A stretch of DNA of 63,462 nucleotides from Alphaproteobacteria bacterium (GCA_016124655.1 WGNI01000014.1:1-63462), one strand, 5' to 3'; positions 26,993-36,420 are shown, counted from the stretch's first letter. Program-made: numbers and translations. The notes: generated by a model not told the origin, from the letters alone.

Positions 26993-28312
26993 CTAATCGA
27001 TGGATATGCTCTTGAGCAGCACCTGCGATCCTTCGCCCGGTTCCGCCTTAAAGCGTAGTTCCAAGAGCCCGTCTGCAGACGGCGACATTGCTGCCTTTGG
27101 TAGGATCTGACGGCGCACGATGTCATTGCCCTCGTAGGCCAGATACACCTGCTGGTCGACGGCGCAGGCATTGGCGTCGACCTCTATCCTGCCCACCATG
27201 TCGGGATTTGGCGCGGAATGAACGCGTGTGGTCAGAACATAGTCTCTGCCGGGCGTAAGCTTCACAAAGAGCGACGCAGTGTCTGACTCTCCGATATGTC
27301 TCCAGCTTTGGTCGTGCTCATTCAGCTGGCGGACCGACCACCCATAGCCTGGCCACGCCGCATGCGCAGCCAGGAGCACGTTGGAGCAGGGCTTCATTGC
27401 AAGCGCGAGGTTTCTACGGTAGCGCGCATTGAGCCATGCCTTGACGTTGCCGACCCCGGAGAAGATGCGCGCATAGCGCTCCTCGAAGAGGCGCCGCCCT
27501 TCTCTATAAAGATCGTCAAAGAGATTGCCCCAGAGATCTCTGTCTTGCTTGGCATAGTCTTCGGGCAGCTCGTCGGGGCCCGCTCCACTCGCGTTAATAC
27601 GCTCGTTTGGCAGCTCCAGTTGGGGCAACCCGAGAACTGCGCTCAAGAGGTCGTAGGAGCGCCGCTGGTCCTCGTAGATCAGCACGATGAAACGCTCATC
27701 CGCGAGCCGAGAGAAGAGCACTGTCCGCAGTTCGGCGAGCGCCGCTTCGAAAGCCTGCCTGTCCTCGGGACTGCGATGAATGAGTGCGTAAAGATCAAGT
27801 GCGGGCTGGAATGCGTCGCCCGCGATCAACTTTGCCTGAACATCGACGACTTCAAGACCCTCGGATTCGACAACGTTTTCTCCTTGAGACGCGAGCAGAC
27901 GGCCAAATGCTACTTGCGACCGGGAGTGCGGCAACAGCTCACGCAGGAAGGTCGCAACCGTGGGCCGAACGGCAACACATTGCCCAATGACCTCTACTGC
28001 GTCCCAGCGCATGTGCCCAATGAACGCGTCGCTGCGCCCATCGTCAAAACGGTGAGCAAGCGCTTCGGGGTAGAAGTCTTCGAAGTTCAGGCCGGAATCT
28101 ATTCGATACTCGTCGAAAAGCGACCTTAGGACCATCCTGCATATCGATCCGCCGGTCTTTGGAATGTGCAGGAATACAAACGGCCGCAACTTTCGAGTCA
28201 CCGGATCTGTGTCCAGCCGGAGCGGCAGGTCCGATGGGGCGTCATGCCCATTATCTTGCGCGGCTGTGCCGCCTCTCACATTGGGCACAATTCTTGTCTT
28301 ACGGTTTATCAC
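26993..28312 (-). CDS. sulfotransferase-family protein
   Basis: About 439 residues. FVFLHIPKTGGSICRMVLRS near residue 45 is the 5'-phosphosulfate loop of the sulfotransferase 2 family (heparan/carbohydrate type). A region near residue 225 (FIVLIYEDQRRSYDLLSAVL) corresponds to the later 3'-phosphate side. The last 150 residues look like a beta-rich accessory domain (LTPGRDYVLTTRVHS). It would transfer sulfate from PAPS to a glycan. The start is uncertain: TTG 28,342, GTG 28,312 and GTG 28,288 are all possible and none has a good ribosome site. Confidence 0.75.
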   Translation of the reverse strand: MINRKTRIVPNVRGGTAAQDNGHDAPSDLPLRLDTDPVTRKLRPFVFLHIPKTGGSICRMVLRSLFDEYRIDSGLNFEDFYPEALAHRFDDGRSDAFIGHMRWDAVEVIGQCVAVRPTVATFLRELLPHSRSQVAFGRLLASQGENVVESEGLEVVDVQAKLIAGDAFQPALDLYALIHRSPEDRQAFEAALAELRTVLFSRLADERFIVLIYEDQRRSYDLLSAVLGLPQLELPNERINASGAGPDELPEDYAKQDRDLWGNLFDDLYREGRRLFEERYARIFSGVGNVKAWLNARYRRNLALAMKPCSNVLLAAHAAWPGYGWSVRQLNEHDQSWRHIGESDTASLFVKLTPGRDYVLTTRVHSAPNPDMVGRIEVDANACAVDQQVYLAYEGNDIVRRQILPKAAMSPSADGLLELRFKAEPGEGSQVLLKSISID

Positions 28313-28465
28313 CCCCAGCCAAGAACCTCGAAAATAGCCCAAGAGTTCCCGAAAAAGAAACCGAAGAGCTGACGGATCAGAGGGCTAAGGCGTGGCGGAC
28401 GTAGCAGGCGACCAACACTTTCCGCCGCAGCAAGCGGTACGCACTCCTCCCGCCGGGCTCTATCC

Positions 28466-29143
28466 CTAGCGTCGCCCAGCGCACACCGCGAACACATAGT
28501 TCGCCATCTTGTGAAATCCGGTGTGGACCACCTCGTCGTTCATGCTGAAGATGAATACAGTGTAGAAATAGTCAAGCAGCAATGCCTTGAGGTCGGGCGC
28601 CGATTTACAGTTGATGTGCCCAAGCTTTGACTGAGGAGATGCGTAGGGCTGGCTTTCCAACGACGGCAGACCGATGATCGCTACGCCCTGGGCCCGTAGA
28701 GATGCGAATGCATTGTTGAGAAATGTGCGCTCGTCCTCGGAACGTATGTGCTCAAGCACGTCTAAGGAGTACATGCAGTCGAAGTCTCCGGGCACGGGGC
28801 CGTCCAGCATGTCATGCACAAACACGTCGAACGCCCACTTTGGAACCATGCGCGCTTTGACGTCCTCGATGAAGACCGGATCGAAGTCGATCGCAGTGAG
28901 CTTCTTCACCTCAGCCTGAACAATCCGGCAGCCAAAACCATCGCCGCAACCGACTTCGAGCGCGTGCTCTTTGCCCGACAGCATCTTGGAGACGAACTTG
29001 TACCGGGACAGACGGAAAACGAGATGCTTTGGATCGTTGTACCAGCTCTCGCTGCTTCGGAGACCAAACCGCTCGACGCCGCGCTCCTCAGCAGCTTCCA
29101 CGATAACTTGGTACTGGCCTTCTTTGGTCTTCGGCGTAGACAT
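28466..29143 (-). CDS. class I SAM-dependent methyltransferase
   Basis: 225 residues. Motif I ALEVGCGDGFGCRIVQ near residue 61, acidic motif II LTAIDFDPVFIEDVKARM, and motif III FDCMYSLDVLEHI near residue 120. The C-terminal half has the HINCKSAPDLKALLLDYF element common in methyltransferases of lipopolysaccharide clusters. It probably O-methylates a sugar. It sits 27 bases downstream of the larger methyltransferase gene in one minus-strand operon. Confidence 0.87.
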   Translation of the reverse strand: MSTPKTKEGQYQVIVEAAEERGVERFGLRSSESWYNDPKHLVFRLSRYKFVSKMLSGKEHALEVGCGDGFGCRIVQAEVKKLTAIDFDPVFIEDVKARMVPKWAFDVFVHDMLDGPVPGDFDCMYSLDVLEHIRSEDERTFLNNAFASLRAQGVAIIGLPSLESQPYASPQSKLGHINCKSAPDLKALLLDYFYTVFIFSMNDEVVHTGFHKMANYVFAVCAGRR

Positions 29144-29170
29144 GAACGGTCGCCCTTGCGGTATTTGGGA

Positions 29171-30439
29171 TTAGAATGGTTCGTCGCCGCTGGCGCCGAC
29201 TATTCGCGTCTGCGGGCACAAGACAACGAAACGTCCCCCGCGCCGCAAATATTCCTGGTTGGTTTCAATGATCTTTTGCGCATGCACCCAAGCCAGGATC
29301 ACGCAATAGTCGGGCTGGCGCTCCAGCAATTCCTTCGTCGGCACAACGGGAATTCCGTCGCCCGTTTCGAAGCGACCTACCTTTTGCGGGTGATCATCAA
29401 CGATAAAGTCGATGGCGCCTTTCAGACCGAGCTGTGCAATGAGAGTCGGACCACTACGCGCGGCGCCATAGCCCGCCACGTTCGCGCCGGATTTGCGCCA
29501 GCCATCCGCCAGTCGCACCGTCGTCGCTCTGAGATCTTGCACCTTTGCCTCGAACGCACGAAGGGTCGAGGTCTGTGTTAAATTGCGTTCGGACTCGAGT
29601 TTCAAGAGACCGGTCACTGAACCGTCAATTGCGCGTTTGCCGCCGCGAAGCTGAACCGCGCCAATTAGCGAACCATGCTGAATCTTGGCGCGCTCGATCG
29701 CGATCAACTCCAAGCCGTGGCGATTGAGGAAGGGCACGAGCGGCGTCACCGAATGATGGCTCATATGCTCATGGAAGATCGTGGCGATCAGAACGCCGTC
29801 GATGATATCCATGAGATACTGCGCTTCGAAGAAGAACAGACCGTCGTCGTGCAGCATGATGCGCACGCAGTCGACCATCTCGCCAAGATCGTCGGCATGG
29901 GCAAAGACATTGAACGCGCAGATTACGTGCGCCGGGCCATGCTCATCCCGTATTCGCCGTGCAAGCTTGGGAGTCATCAGTTCGCAGAACGTGGCGATGC
30001 CCGCCTCGTTGGCGCGGCGCGCTGCGTCGGTGGCCGGATCTACGCCAATGACCCGCAGGCCCGCCGCTTTGAAAGGCTTCAACAACGATCCGTCATTGCT
30101 TCCGATATCCACCGCCAACGCGTTCGCGGGCGGCTCAACCTTGGTCAATGCACGCTCCGCCACGCTTCGGAAGTGCTCCGGCATGCCCTTCGCCTCACCG
30201 GAATAGTAGGTGTAAGAATCCCACAGCACCTTAGGGTCGATTACATCCAGATGTTGGACGTGGCCGCAAGCTTCACACATATAGACGTCGACGGGATAGC
30301 GCGCGCGCCCGCGTGCATCATTGCGGTCGTAGGAATAATTCTCAGAGAGCGGGATCGGCTCCAGCTTAACGACGCGCTCGACACGTGCGGAATCGCAAAG
30401 TCGACACGTTTCTCTGCGCCGGACTGGCTGCATCATCAA
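29171..30439 (-). CDS. zinc-ribbon NDP-hexose C-methyltransferase family protein
   Basis: 422 residues. CRLCDSARVERVV at residue 12 and CEACGHVQHL near residue 55 form the N-terminal zinc ribbon. The SAM loop is VDIGSNDGSLLKPFKAAG near residue 109, then FFFEAQYLMDIIDG and FHEHMSHHSVTPLVPFLNRH near residue 218, a His-rich active-site segment typical of TylC3-type sugar C-methyltransferases. The C-terminal Rossmann part has GYGAARSGPTLIAQLG. It likely adds a methyl group at carbon 3 of a 4-keto sugar nucleotide. Its start overlaps the stop of the upstream reductase gene. Confidence 0.88.
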   Translation of the reverse strand: MMMQPVRRRETCRLCDSARVERVVKLEPIPLSENYSYDRNDARGRARYPVDVYMCEACGHVQHLDVIDPKVLWDSYTYYSGEAKGMPEHFRSVAERALTKVEPPANALAVDIGSNDGSLLKPFKAAGLRVIGVDPATDAARRANEAGIATFCELMTPKLARRIRDEHGPAHVICAFNVFAHADDLGEMVDCVRIMLHDDGLFFFEAQYLMDIIDGVLIATIFHEHMSHHSVTPLVPFLNRHGLELIAIERAKIQHGSLIGAVQLRGGKRAIDGSVTGLLKLESERNLTQTSTLRAFEAKVQDLRATTVRLADGWRKSGANVAGYGAARSGPTLIAQLGLKGAIDFIVDDHPQKVGRFETGDGIPVVPTKELLERQPDYCVILAWVHAQKIIETNQEYLRRGGRFVVLCPQTRIVGASGDEPF

Positions 30440-31341
30440 ACATCACTCTTCGAACTGCGGTAGTCAGCAACGATTTCGTCAAGCACCGCGTGGAAAGGTT
30501 GTGGGGCAAGGCCGGTTAGGGCGCGCGTCCTCTCCATCCCGATGCCGCTATATTTAGGCTTGAACGCAATGTAAACGCCTTTTGCCGTGGCCGAACTTGG
30601 CCGGATCAATGTGCCCTCTACGCCAAGACGTTGGGCCAATCCTGTCGCCAGATCGACATACGAGACGTTTTCAGCCCCCGAAATGTGGGTAGCGCCAGAC
30701 GGCTTGAGCCGCGCGATTGTTGCAAGACTTTCGCCGACAAATCTCACCGAGATCGGGGCGAAGATGAGATCGGCGAATGGCTCCACCACGCTGCCGCGCG
30801 ACCATGCAGCCAACCACGCCGGCAATGGTGACACGGCGACGCCCAGAATTTTCGTGAGCCGCGTTATGTTGAGCCGGTCGAGAGCGCCAAGACGCTCCGC
30901 TGCCTGTCGGATGACCGCCTCGCCAATCGACTTCTGTCGAGCATACGCAATGCCGGGGTGGTGCGGGTCATCCTCATGCGGCCAGGGGCGATCGCCTCCG
31001 AACACTGAATTCGTTGAAACGAATGAGACGAACAGCCCCTGCTCCAGCAATCGCGCCACCGTGCGCGGGATCAATTCCTCATTGATGACGCGAGCCTGCT
31101 GATCCTTTTCGCAGCGATCGTAATTCGTCGCCGCCGCGATCACTAAGGCGACGCCAACATCCTCCGGCGCACGAAAGGGGGCGTCGCTCTCAAAATCGAG
31201 GAAAAGGCGCGTCCCTGAAAGCGTATCGCGGCGGCGCGTGCTCTGGTAAACTCTCTGTCCCGATTTTTCGAGCGCTCGAATAACGCCGCCGCCGACGAGG
31301 CTGTCGCCGCCGACGACCAGTGTGGCGGATTTGGACGACAT
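30436..31341 (-). CDS. RmlD-like NDP-sugar reductase/epimerase
   Basis: 301 residues. VVGGDSLVGGGVIRALEK near residue 9, AATNYDRCEKDQQ near residue 68, FVSTNSVFGG near residue 104 and YARQKSIGEAV near residue 130 (YxxxK intact) match the RmlD substrate-binding SDR family, which reduces 4-keto sugar nucleotides. ATG 31,341 is preferred over GTG 31,353 because the GAGGAG ribosome site overlaps the latter. Overlaps the next methyltransferase gene by 4 bases. The exact sugar is unknown. Confidence 0.87.
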   Translation of the reverse strand: MSSKSATLVVGGDSLVGGGVIRALEKSGQRVYQSTRRRDTLSGTRLFLDFESDAPFRAPEDVGVALVIAAATNYDRCEKDQQARVINEELIPRTVARLLEQGLFVSFVSTNSVFGGDRPWPHEDDPHHPGIAYARQKSIGEAVIRQAAERLGALDRLNITRLTKILGVAVSPLPAWLAAWSRGSVVEPFADLIFAPISVRFVGESLATIARLKPSGATHISGAENVSYVDLATGLAQRLGVEGTLIRPSSATAKGVYIAFKPKYSGIGMERTRALTGLAPQPFHAVLDEIVADYRSSKSDV

Positions 31342-31416
31342 GCTTCTCCTCACATTTCCAGCGCGCCGATCTGCATGCGCGAGTATTCGGCAAACGGTTT
31401 GATTGGCCGTTGTGCG

Positions 31417-33498
31417 CTATCCGCGTTGCATTGACTCAACCTCAATCCCCTCATTTGACTCCCGATCGGCGGCGGCTCTCGCCGCCGCTTCGCGTGCGCG
31501 AGGCAACATGACAACGTCCGCACGGCGATTCAGGTTGAGCAAGGCGCTTGTGCACCAGTCTGGACATGCCTGCGTCGGCTCATCTGATTGAAGGTTGTTC
31601 AAGGCCGTCGCCGCAACGAGGAACGGCAAGCCGATGATTGAGAAAATCGCACGGACTACGTCCCAGGGCGACCTTGGCCGCAACCCGTCGATGAGTCCGC
31701 CGAGCTGCAACGCCAATCGCCGCTTTGCGTGGCCCCCAACGAAATATGCGCTGACATGTGCAGACAGCCAGCCCTTGGGCAGGACCGCGCCAACATAGCT
31801 TGCCAACTCGACCGAAAAATTGCTGGGGTCCCGTTCCGCTGCGGGATGATCGATGTAAAGCGAGACTGGCGCATCTGGCTTGAGATGCGCGCTGACCGCC
31901 TCTATCAGCTCTCGCGCGTTGACGACATCGGCGCGTCGAAGAAAGATTGCGGCGCCAGAGAAGAACGGCAGGTCGTTCTTGCCGTCCGGCAACAGACGGC
32001 GCGCATCTAGTCCCTTCGCGCGGGCATGAAAATCCTCACGACCGTAGCACACATCAAAACGGCCATCGTTGCGAACTCGACGCGGAATGTAGGTGCTCGC
32101 GTCCCATACAAGCAGCGTTTTGCCGTCCGCGGGCGGGCTCGCCAGATCGAGCCAACGCGAAAGCAATCGACAATCCTGCCATTCCGGGTGCCATATCGGC
32201 ACATTCGGCTTCGCCCCAAACACACGGCGTTTGAGCGCGCTAGGGACGCCGCGCAAATAGGCCATCGCTGTTGGTCGCTGGAACGGCCTCAGCGCAGACG
32301 CGCTGAACGGAGGGCGGGCGACCGCACGGTATTCTCCGCTGCCATCGTCGAGCTCAGGTGGAAGCTCAAACGCGTCGCCGTCGACGGTCTTGCGCAGCAA
32401 TATCCACGATCTCACACCGCCAACCCAGAAATAGTGGTCTTCATGCGGCACGGGATCAGTCATCAGCGCCTGAACGTCGCGGACAAATCGATCCGCCTCC
32501 AACCGCGCGGCCTCCAACCCAAGAGGCAAGTCCTCCGCGTGAAATACGGTGTCGTGGAGCGCGATCCGACGGTGCTCTGGCGTTGTCCAAGTCGAGAGCT
32601 CTTCGGCGATGGCCTCGATCGGCTTGACGCCGCAGCGAAGCATTTCAAGCTCCTGCGCTTGCGGTTGCAGTTCGAGCATAAAGATCTCATCCGAATCGCC
32701 GACGACAGTGATGTCGCCAGACGGGACAAGTTCCGGCACGAAGCCATAGTCGCAGTAGGAATTGACGCTCCGAATGGGACGCTCTGGCTTGATCGCCAGC
32801 ATGAAAATCAGGTGATTGCGGGCCAACAGCGTCGAACCGTCAACCGTCCAGTAGAATTGGTTGTAGGTCGCGCAGCTGACGAAACTCTGGTTGACGGTCT
32901 TGGCGACCACAGTCCCGTGCAGATTATCAAGCGCCAGCCGAACCAAGCTGCGCGCGTCCATCGCCAGCACATGTTCGGTGTCCACCGCGCGGCGAAGGGC
33001 GGGAACGATTGCCTCAGCACAACCTCGCAGCGACGCGGCCATGATGCAGGAGCGGCCCGTCGCCATTCTTCGCGCAAGCGCCTCCAACGAACCGTCCGCC
33101 AAAACGAAATCCGAATTCATGAAGACGAAATAGGTGGAGGTCTGGTCCTCGCCGCTCGCCGCAATGCCGCGCGCATATGCGATGGTCAGCGTAACGCCGT
33201 AGTTTCCGCGCGCGACGAGGTCGTCGATGAACACGTAGCGAATTGGGCAGTGCGACTTTAGGCGCTGCACAGCGGGATCGCGCTCGAATGCGCTTTGTGA
33301 TTCTCGCGTCGTCAGAACCACGACTTCAAGATCGAAGCTCCGCGCCATCGCCGGAATATTGCCCGGCGCAAGATAGGAGGGCAGCGAAACCCGGGCGAAT
33401 TCCCGCACATACCGGGCGCCCCAAATCGCTGTCAGAAAACGCACCTTTTGGCGCGGCGGCCCCCGCCCTACCTCGCTGAGCTGCGTTTGAACAGACAT
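31417..33498 (-). CDS. large glycan-locus protein, putative glycosyltransferase (paralogue 1)
   Basis: 693 residues; I do not recognise a named family. The N-terminal 330 residues show a GT-A-like order: a first strand KVRFLTAIWGARYVREF, PSYLAPGNIPAMARSF near residue 40, VFIDDLVARGNYGVTLTIAY near residue 88, FVFMNSDFVLADGSLEALA near residue 123 (NxD in place of DxD), NQFYWTVDGSTLLAR near residue 213, and LSTWTTPEHRR near residue 303. The C-terminal half is unlike known domains except a hydrophobic stretch FSIIGLPFLVAATAL near residue 632. A second copy lies at 34,613 and shares each of these segments. Glycosyl transfer is inferred from layout and neighbours. Confidence 0.75.
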   Translation of the reverse strand: MSVQTQLSEVGRGPPRQKVRFLTAIWGARYVREFARVSLPSYLAPGNIPAMARSFDLEVVVLTTRESQSAFERDPAVQRLKSHCPIRYVFIDDLVARGNYGVTLTIAYARGIAASGEDQTSTYFVFMNSDFVLADGSLEALARRMATGRSCIMAASLRGCAEAIVPALRRAVDTEHVLAMDARSLVRLALDNLHGTVVAKTVNQSFVSCATYNQFYWTVDGSTLLARNHLIFMLAIKPERPIRSVNSYCDYGFVPELVPSGDITVVGDSDEIFMLELQPQAQELEMLRCGVKPIEAIAEELSTWTTPEHRRIALHDTVFHAEDLPLGLEAARLEADRFVRDVQALMTDPVPHEDHYFWVGGVRSWILLRKTVDGDAFELPPELDDGSGEYRAVARPPFSASALRPFQRPTAMAYLRGVPSALKRRVFGAKPNVPIWHPEWQDCRLLSRWLDLASPPADGKTLLVWDASTYIPRRVRNDGRFDVCYGREDFHARAKGLDARRLLPDGKNDLPFFSGAAIFLRRADVVNARELIEAVSAHLKPDAPVSLYIDHPAAERDPSNFSVELASYVGAVLPKGWLSAHVSAYFVGGHAKRRLALQLGGLIDGLRPRSPWDVVRAIFSIIGLPFLVAATALNNLQSDEPTQACPDWCTSALLNLNRRADVVMLPRAREAAARAAADRESNEGIEVESMQRG

Positions 33499-33809
33499 TG
33501 CCCGCGCCCCTCAAATCGCGCCCACCATTGCAGCGCCGATGAGACGAGCGACCACTGGCTCCGAGGTGGAACGACCCCATTTCGCCGTTGCGAGATCGTT
33601 TAAGCCGTTCGCGGGTTGCTCCGTCAAGGCGCAAGGGAAGTCGGCTTAGGGTAGATCGGAGCCCGGCTTCAGGCGCTTCCAAACCGCACGAAGAAAAGGA
33701 TTGAGGGACAGCCCGCTGGCCAATCCATAAGCTCGCGCGGGCCGGATGAACGCTGCGATCTCGTCAGCGACCGCCCGTCTTGGTCGCCGCCAATGGACGC
33801 GAACCCTGC
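33499..33809. other. 311-bp region between paralogue 1 and the Nudix gene
   Basis: Upstream half: presumed leader of the 693-residue gene. Downstream half: an out-of-frame minus-strand continuation of the Nudix gene down to TAA at 33,646, with convincing protein-like residues. No terminator hairpin was noticed, so the two flanking genes may share a transcript. Confidence 0.5.
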
Positions 33810-33829
33810 CTAGACGAGGCCAAGCAATC
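33646..33829 (-). pseudogene. out-of-frame C-terminal continuation of the Nudix gene
   Basis: In the frame shifted by one base from the Nudix gene, the minus strand reads about 60 residues including VRVHWRRPRRAVADEIAAF and AYGLASGLSLNPFLRAVWKR, ending GSDLP at TAA 33,646-33,648. There is no ATG or GTG, only a late TTG, so it is not an independent gene. The shift point is a run of five C at 33,831-33,835 (G on the coding strand). One more base in that run would fuse it to the Nudix protein, giving about 285 residues. Confidence 0.5.
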
Positions 33830-34499
33830 GCCCCCTTAGAAACGCTCCCAACGTGAAACTGTCGGAAATCTCGTCTTTGCGGACCATGTCCTCGAACGCC
33901 TCGATACTGACCGGGCGTACCTCGTCGATGCCCTCACCGCGCGCCGGGGCGCCAAACCGACTGATGCAGACCGCGAAGATGAGAACCCCGAGACCCAGAA
34001 ACCCGGTTGCGCCGTGGATGCGTCCGAGTGGCTCAATGCCCTCTATTGTGGCCTCAATTTCCTCATGCAGTTCCTGTCGAATGGCGTTCTCCGGCGAACT
34101 CCCGGTCTCGATCGCCCCGCGCGGAAACTCCCAATGCCAGCGCCGCGTCGGATGGCGAAAATGCCGAATCAGAAGGACGCCGTCCCGATACAGGGGCAAC
34201 GCCACGACGCCGGAGAATTCCGCATCTGACCGCAAAGTGCGATGGTGGATGCCTTGCGACCCGTCCGGAAACACGACCGCGTCACGCATAACGAACAAGT
34301 AAGGATCGCGGTAGTGAACGCCGACTTCGGCCCAGGAGCAGGGCATGCCCCGCTCCTGATAGCGCGCACCGACTTCTTGCTCGACAGTCGCAATGCGGCT
34401 GGGGTCGGTGATGATCGGCAACCCGCCCGACGGCGTCTCGAGCCAACGCGGATGCGCGTCGAGTAGTCTCAAATAGGCTTCGATGCGCGGATTGGACAT
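33810..34499 (-). CDS. Nudix hydrolase-like protein, probably frameshifted near its end
   Basis: 229 residues as read. The Nudix region is PRGAIETGSSPENAIRQELH followed by EEIEA (near residues 132-156). The core catalytic Glu residues (QELHEE) are kept, but three consensus positions differ: Ser for the first Glu, Gln for the Arg and Glu for the final Gly. The N-terminal part (WAEVGVHYRDPYLFVMRDAV) precedes a typical HFRHPTRRWHWEFPRG. Nudix enzymes cleave nucleoside diphosphate-linked compounds. ATG 34,499 is preferred to GTG 34,520. Reading stops at TAG 33,810, just after a G-run where a one-base shift would extend the protein. Confidence 0.78.
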   Translation of the reverse strand: MSNPRIEAYLRLLDAHPRWLETPSGGLPIITDPSRIATVEQEVGARYQERGMPCSWAEVGVHYRDPYLFVMRDAVVFPDGSQGIHHRTLRSDAEFSGVVALPLYRDGVLLIRHFRHPTRRWHWEFPRGAIETGSSPENAIRQELHEEIEATIEGIEPLGRIHGATGFLGLGVLIFAVCISRFGAPARGEGIDEVRPVSIEAFEDMVRKDEISDSFTLGAFLRGRLLGLV

Positions 34500-34612
34500 T
34501 GCAGCTCGAAACGAGGGCACGCGAACCCTGCAAAGGCCGCCACGTCCTCTTTTGGCGGTAGGTCTTGGGCGCCGTCAACCGCGGCGCGCCGACCCCGAGC
34601 GGATGCAAGCGC

Positions 34613-36373
34613 CTACCGTGACCGGGCCCGCAGAATCCAACCCGATGCGCGACCTGGCGGGCCCACCGTGGAAGGGCGCGCGTTTGCAACAATGATCTTG
34701 AGGAAACTCAAAACAGCGCCGGCAAGCAGGCGAACCGTCATGATCGGATCGCCGAGCGGCCGGGCCGTATCAGCAAGCCGGCCGTAGCTGCGCGCGGCGG
34801 CAAAGTCTGCGTCGAGGTTCAGTGGCCGCGCTTCGACAATTTCGGCCCAGCCGTCGATCATGGACCACAGGCGCAAGACATCGGAGTCGCCAATTGCGCC
34901 GCCGTCGCGTCTGGTAAGCACGAACACGTACGCGTCCGCCGATGGTGACGTGCGCACGATCTCCAGCACGAACCGAACTTGAAACCAGTCCGTCATCTCC
35001 AGCCCAATGAGACTGGCTGTGGGCGCCGCCGGCGCCTCCACCGATGAAGGCTTGATGATGTGCCCAAGCGCGCCCGGCTCAGCGAACACGCGCACCCGCC
35101 GACCGCTCAGAAGAGCAGCAACCTCGACGTCCATGAGGTGGAAGGGCTGCCACGAAGTACGTGGGGCGCTCTCGTCTGGCCCCACGAGCAGGACGCGCGC
35201 AAGGCGGCGCAACCCGCTCGCGGGCGACCGGATTTCTGGGTGCGGCTGCGCGGTCGCCGAAGCCGCATCGTCGGGCAATTCCGACGGGCGCGACGATCGG
35301 CCAAGGCGCGCTTGGGTTGCGCGCCAGGCTCGCACCTCCGCCAACCAGTTCGGATGATCGCTATCGGACTGCGCGGTTCCAAGGCGCGCCAGTACGTCCT
35401 CCACAAACGCATCCGAGTGCGCAAGCGCCGGATTGGGCGCGCAATCGGTTTGGCCCTTGTGAAAGGTCACCACATGTTGGCCTTGTCTGCGATGATACTC
35501 GGTGGACCACGATGACATGTGCGATGCGGCAAACGTTGCGGTAAGCGCGCCGCGTTCGATGTACTCCTGCTCTTGCGTTTCCGGCGCGAGCTCGATTGCC
35601 AAAAACGCTTCGCTGTCTGTGAGCGTAACCACCGGCGCGCCGCGCCCGGCAATCGCCTCCGCCATACCGTAGTCTGCGTAAGAGCGCGCCGGCGGCGGCG
35701 GCGCATCGACCGTGAGCGCCAACGCAAAGAACAGGAATGGCCGGCTGATCATCGTGTCGGCGTCGACTCTCCAATAGAATTGGTTCGAGATCGGCGAGCG
35801 GAACGCGCATTGGTCGGCGCGAGCGGCAAGAACAGTCGGATGGAGCGCGTCGAATGCGTCGCCGACAAGCGCACGCGCGGGCGCTTGCAGCGCGCCGTCC
35901 GCGTCGAAGTAACGCCGAAGCCGCGGGCGCATTTGATCTTCCACGACGCGAAGGCTCGTCGCCTGGACGATCCGCGCGCCGTTAGCGAGTGCGGCCACAA
36001 CCGCCCGCAGCGCGCCATCTGAAATCACAAAGTCCGCATTCAGGAGGATGCAGTGCCGCGCCGCGCCTGGCCGATACGCGCCTGCAAGTCCACGATGGAA
36101 CGCAAGCGTCAGCGGCACCGAATACGAACCTGGCGCGATCAGGTCGTCAATCGGCGTGCAAATAACCTCTGCAAACTGCGAAAGTCGCCGCGCGACCGCT
36201 GACGTCAAGATGCGCTCCGCGTCAGCGGCAGCGGTCAGAAAATTGACCCTTACTGTGTGCGTCTTCGACAACGCAGGAATGTTGCCAGGCGAGAGCCATG
36301 CGGGGACAACAAAGTCCAGCAAACGATCGACGTAACGATCTCCCCAAACGGGCGTCAGAGTTTCAAGATTCAT
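34613..36373 (-). CDS. large glycan-locus protein, putative glycosyltransferase (paralogue 2)
   Basis: 586 residues, homologous to the 693-residue protein by eye in its first 310 residues: TPVWGDRYVDRLLDF, PAWLSPGNIPALSKTH near residue 24, PIDDLIAPGSYSVPLTLAF near residue 77, CILLNADFVISDGALRAVV near residue 108, SNQFYWRVDADTMISR near residue 197 and MSSWSTEYHRRQGQH near residue 290. The C-terminal 270 residues diverge completely. No signal peptide. The shared NxDF segment sits where GT-A enzymes carry DxD. Divergent C-termini with a conserved N-terminal catalytic-like part suggest two transferases with different partners or acceptors; this is inference. Confidence 0.75.
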   Translation of the reverse strand: MNLETLTPVWGDRYVDRLLDFVVPAWLSPGNIPALSKTHTVRVNFLTAAADAERILTSAVARRLSQFAEVICTPIDDLIAPGSYSVPLTLAFHRGLAGAYRPGAARHCILLNADFVISDGALRAVVAALANGARIVQATSLRVVEDQMRPRLRRYFDADGALQAPARALVGDAFDALHPTVLAARADQCAFRSPISNQFYWRVDADTMISRPFLFFALALTVDAPPPPARSYADYGMAEAIAGRGAPVVTLTDSEAFLAIELAPETQEQEYIERGALTATFAASHMSSWSTEYHRRQGQHVVTFHKGQTDCAPNPALAHSDAFVEDVLARLGTAQSDSDHPNWLAEVRAWRATQARLGRSSRPSELPDDAASATAQPHPEIRSPASGLRRLARVLLVGPDESAPRTSWQPFHLMDVEVAALLSGRRVRVFAEPGALGHIIKPSSVEAPAAPTASLIGLEMTDWFQVRFVLEIVRTSPSADAYVFVLTRRDGGAIGDSDVLRLWSMIDGWAEIVEARPLNLDADFAAARSYGRLADTARPLGDPIMTVRLLAGAVLSFLKIIVANARPSTVGPPGRASGWILRARSR

Positions 36374-36420
36374 TCAAAGAAATCACGCGTTCCAACCGGC
36401 TGAGCGGGGCAAGACGGCCG

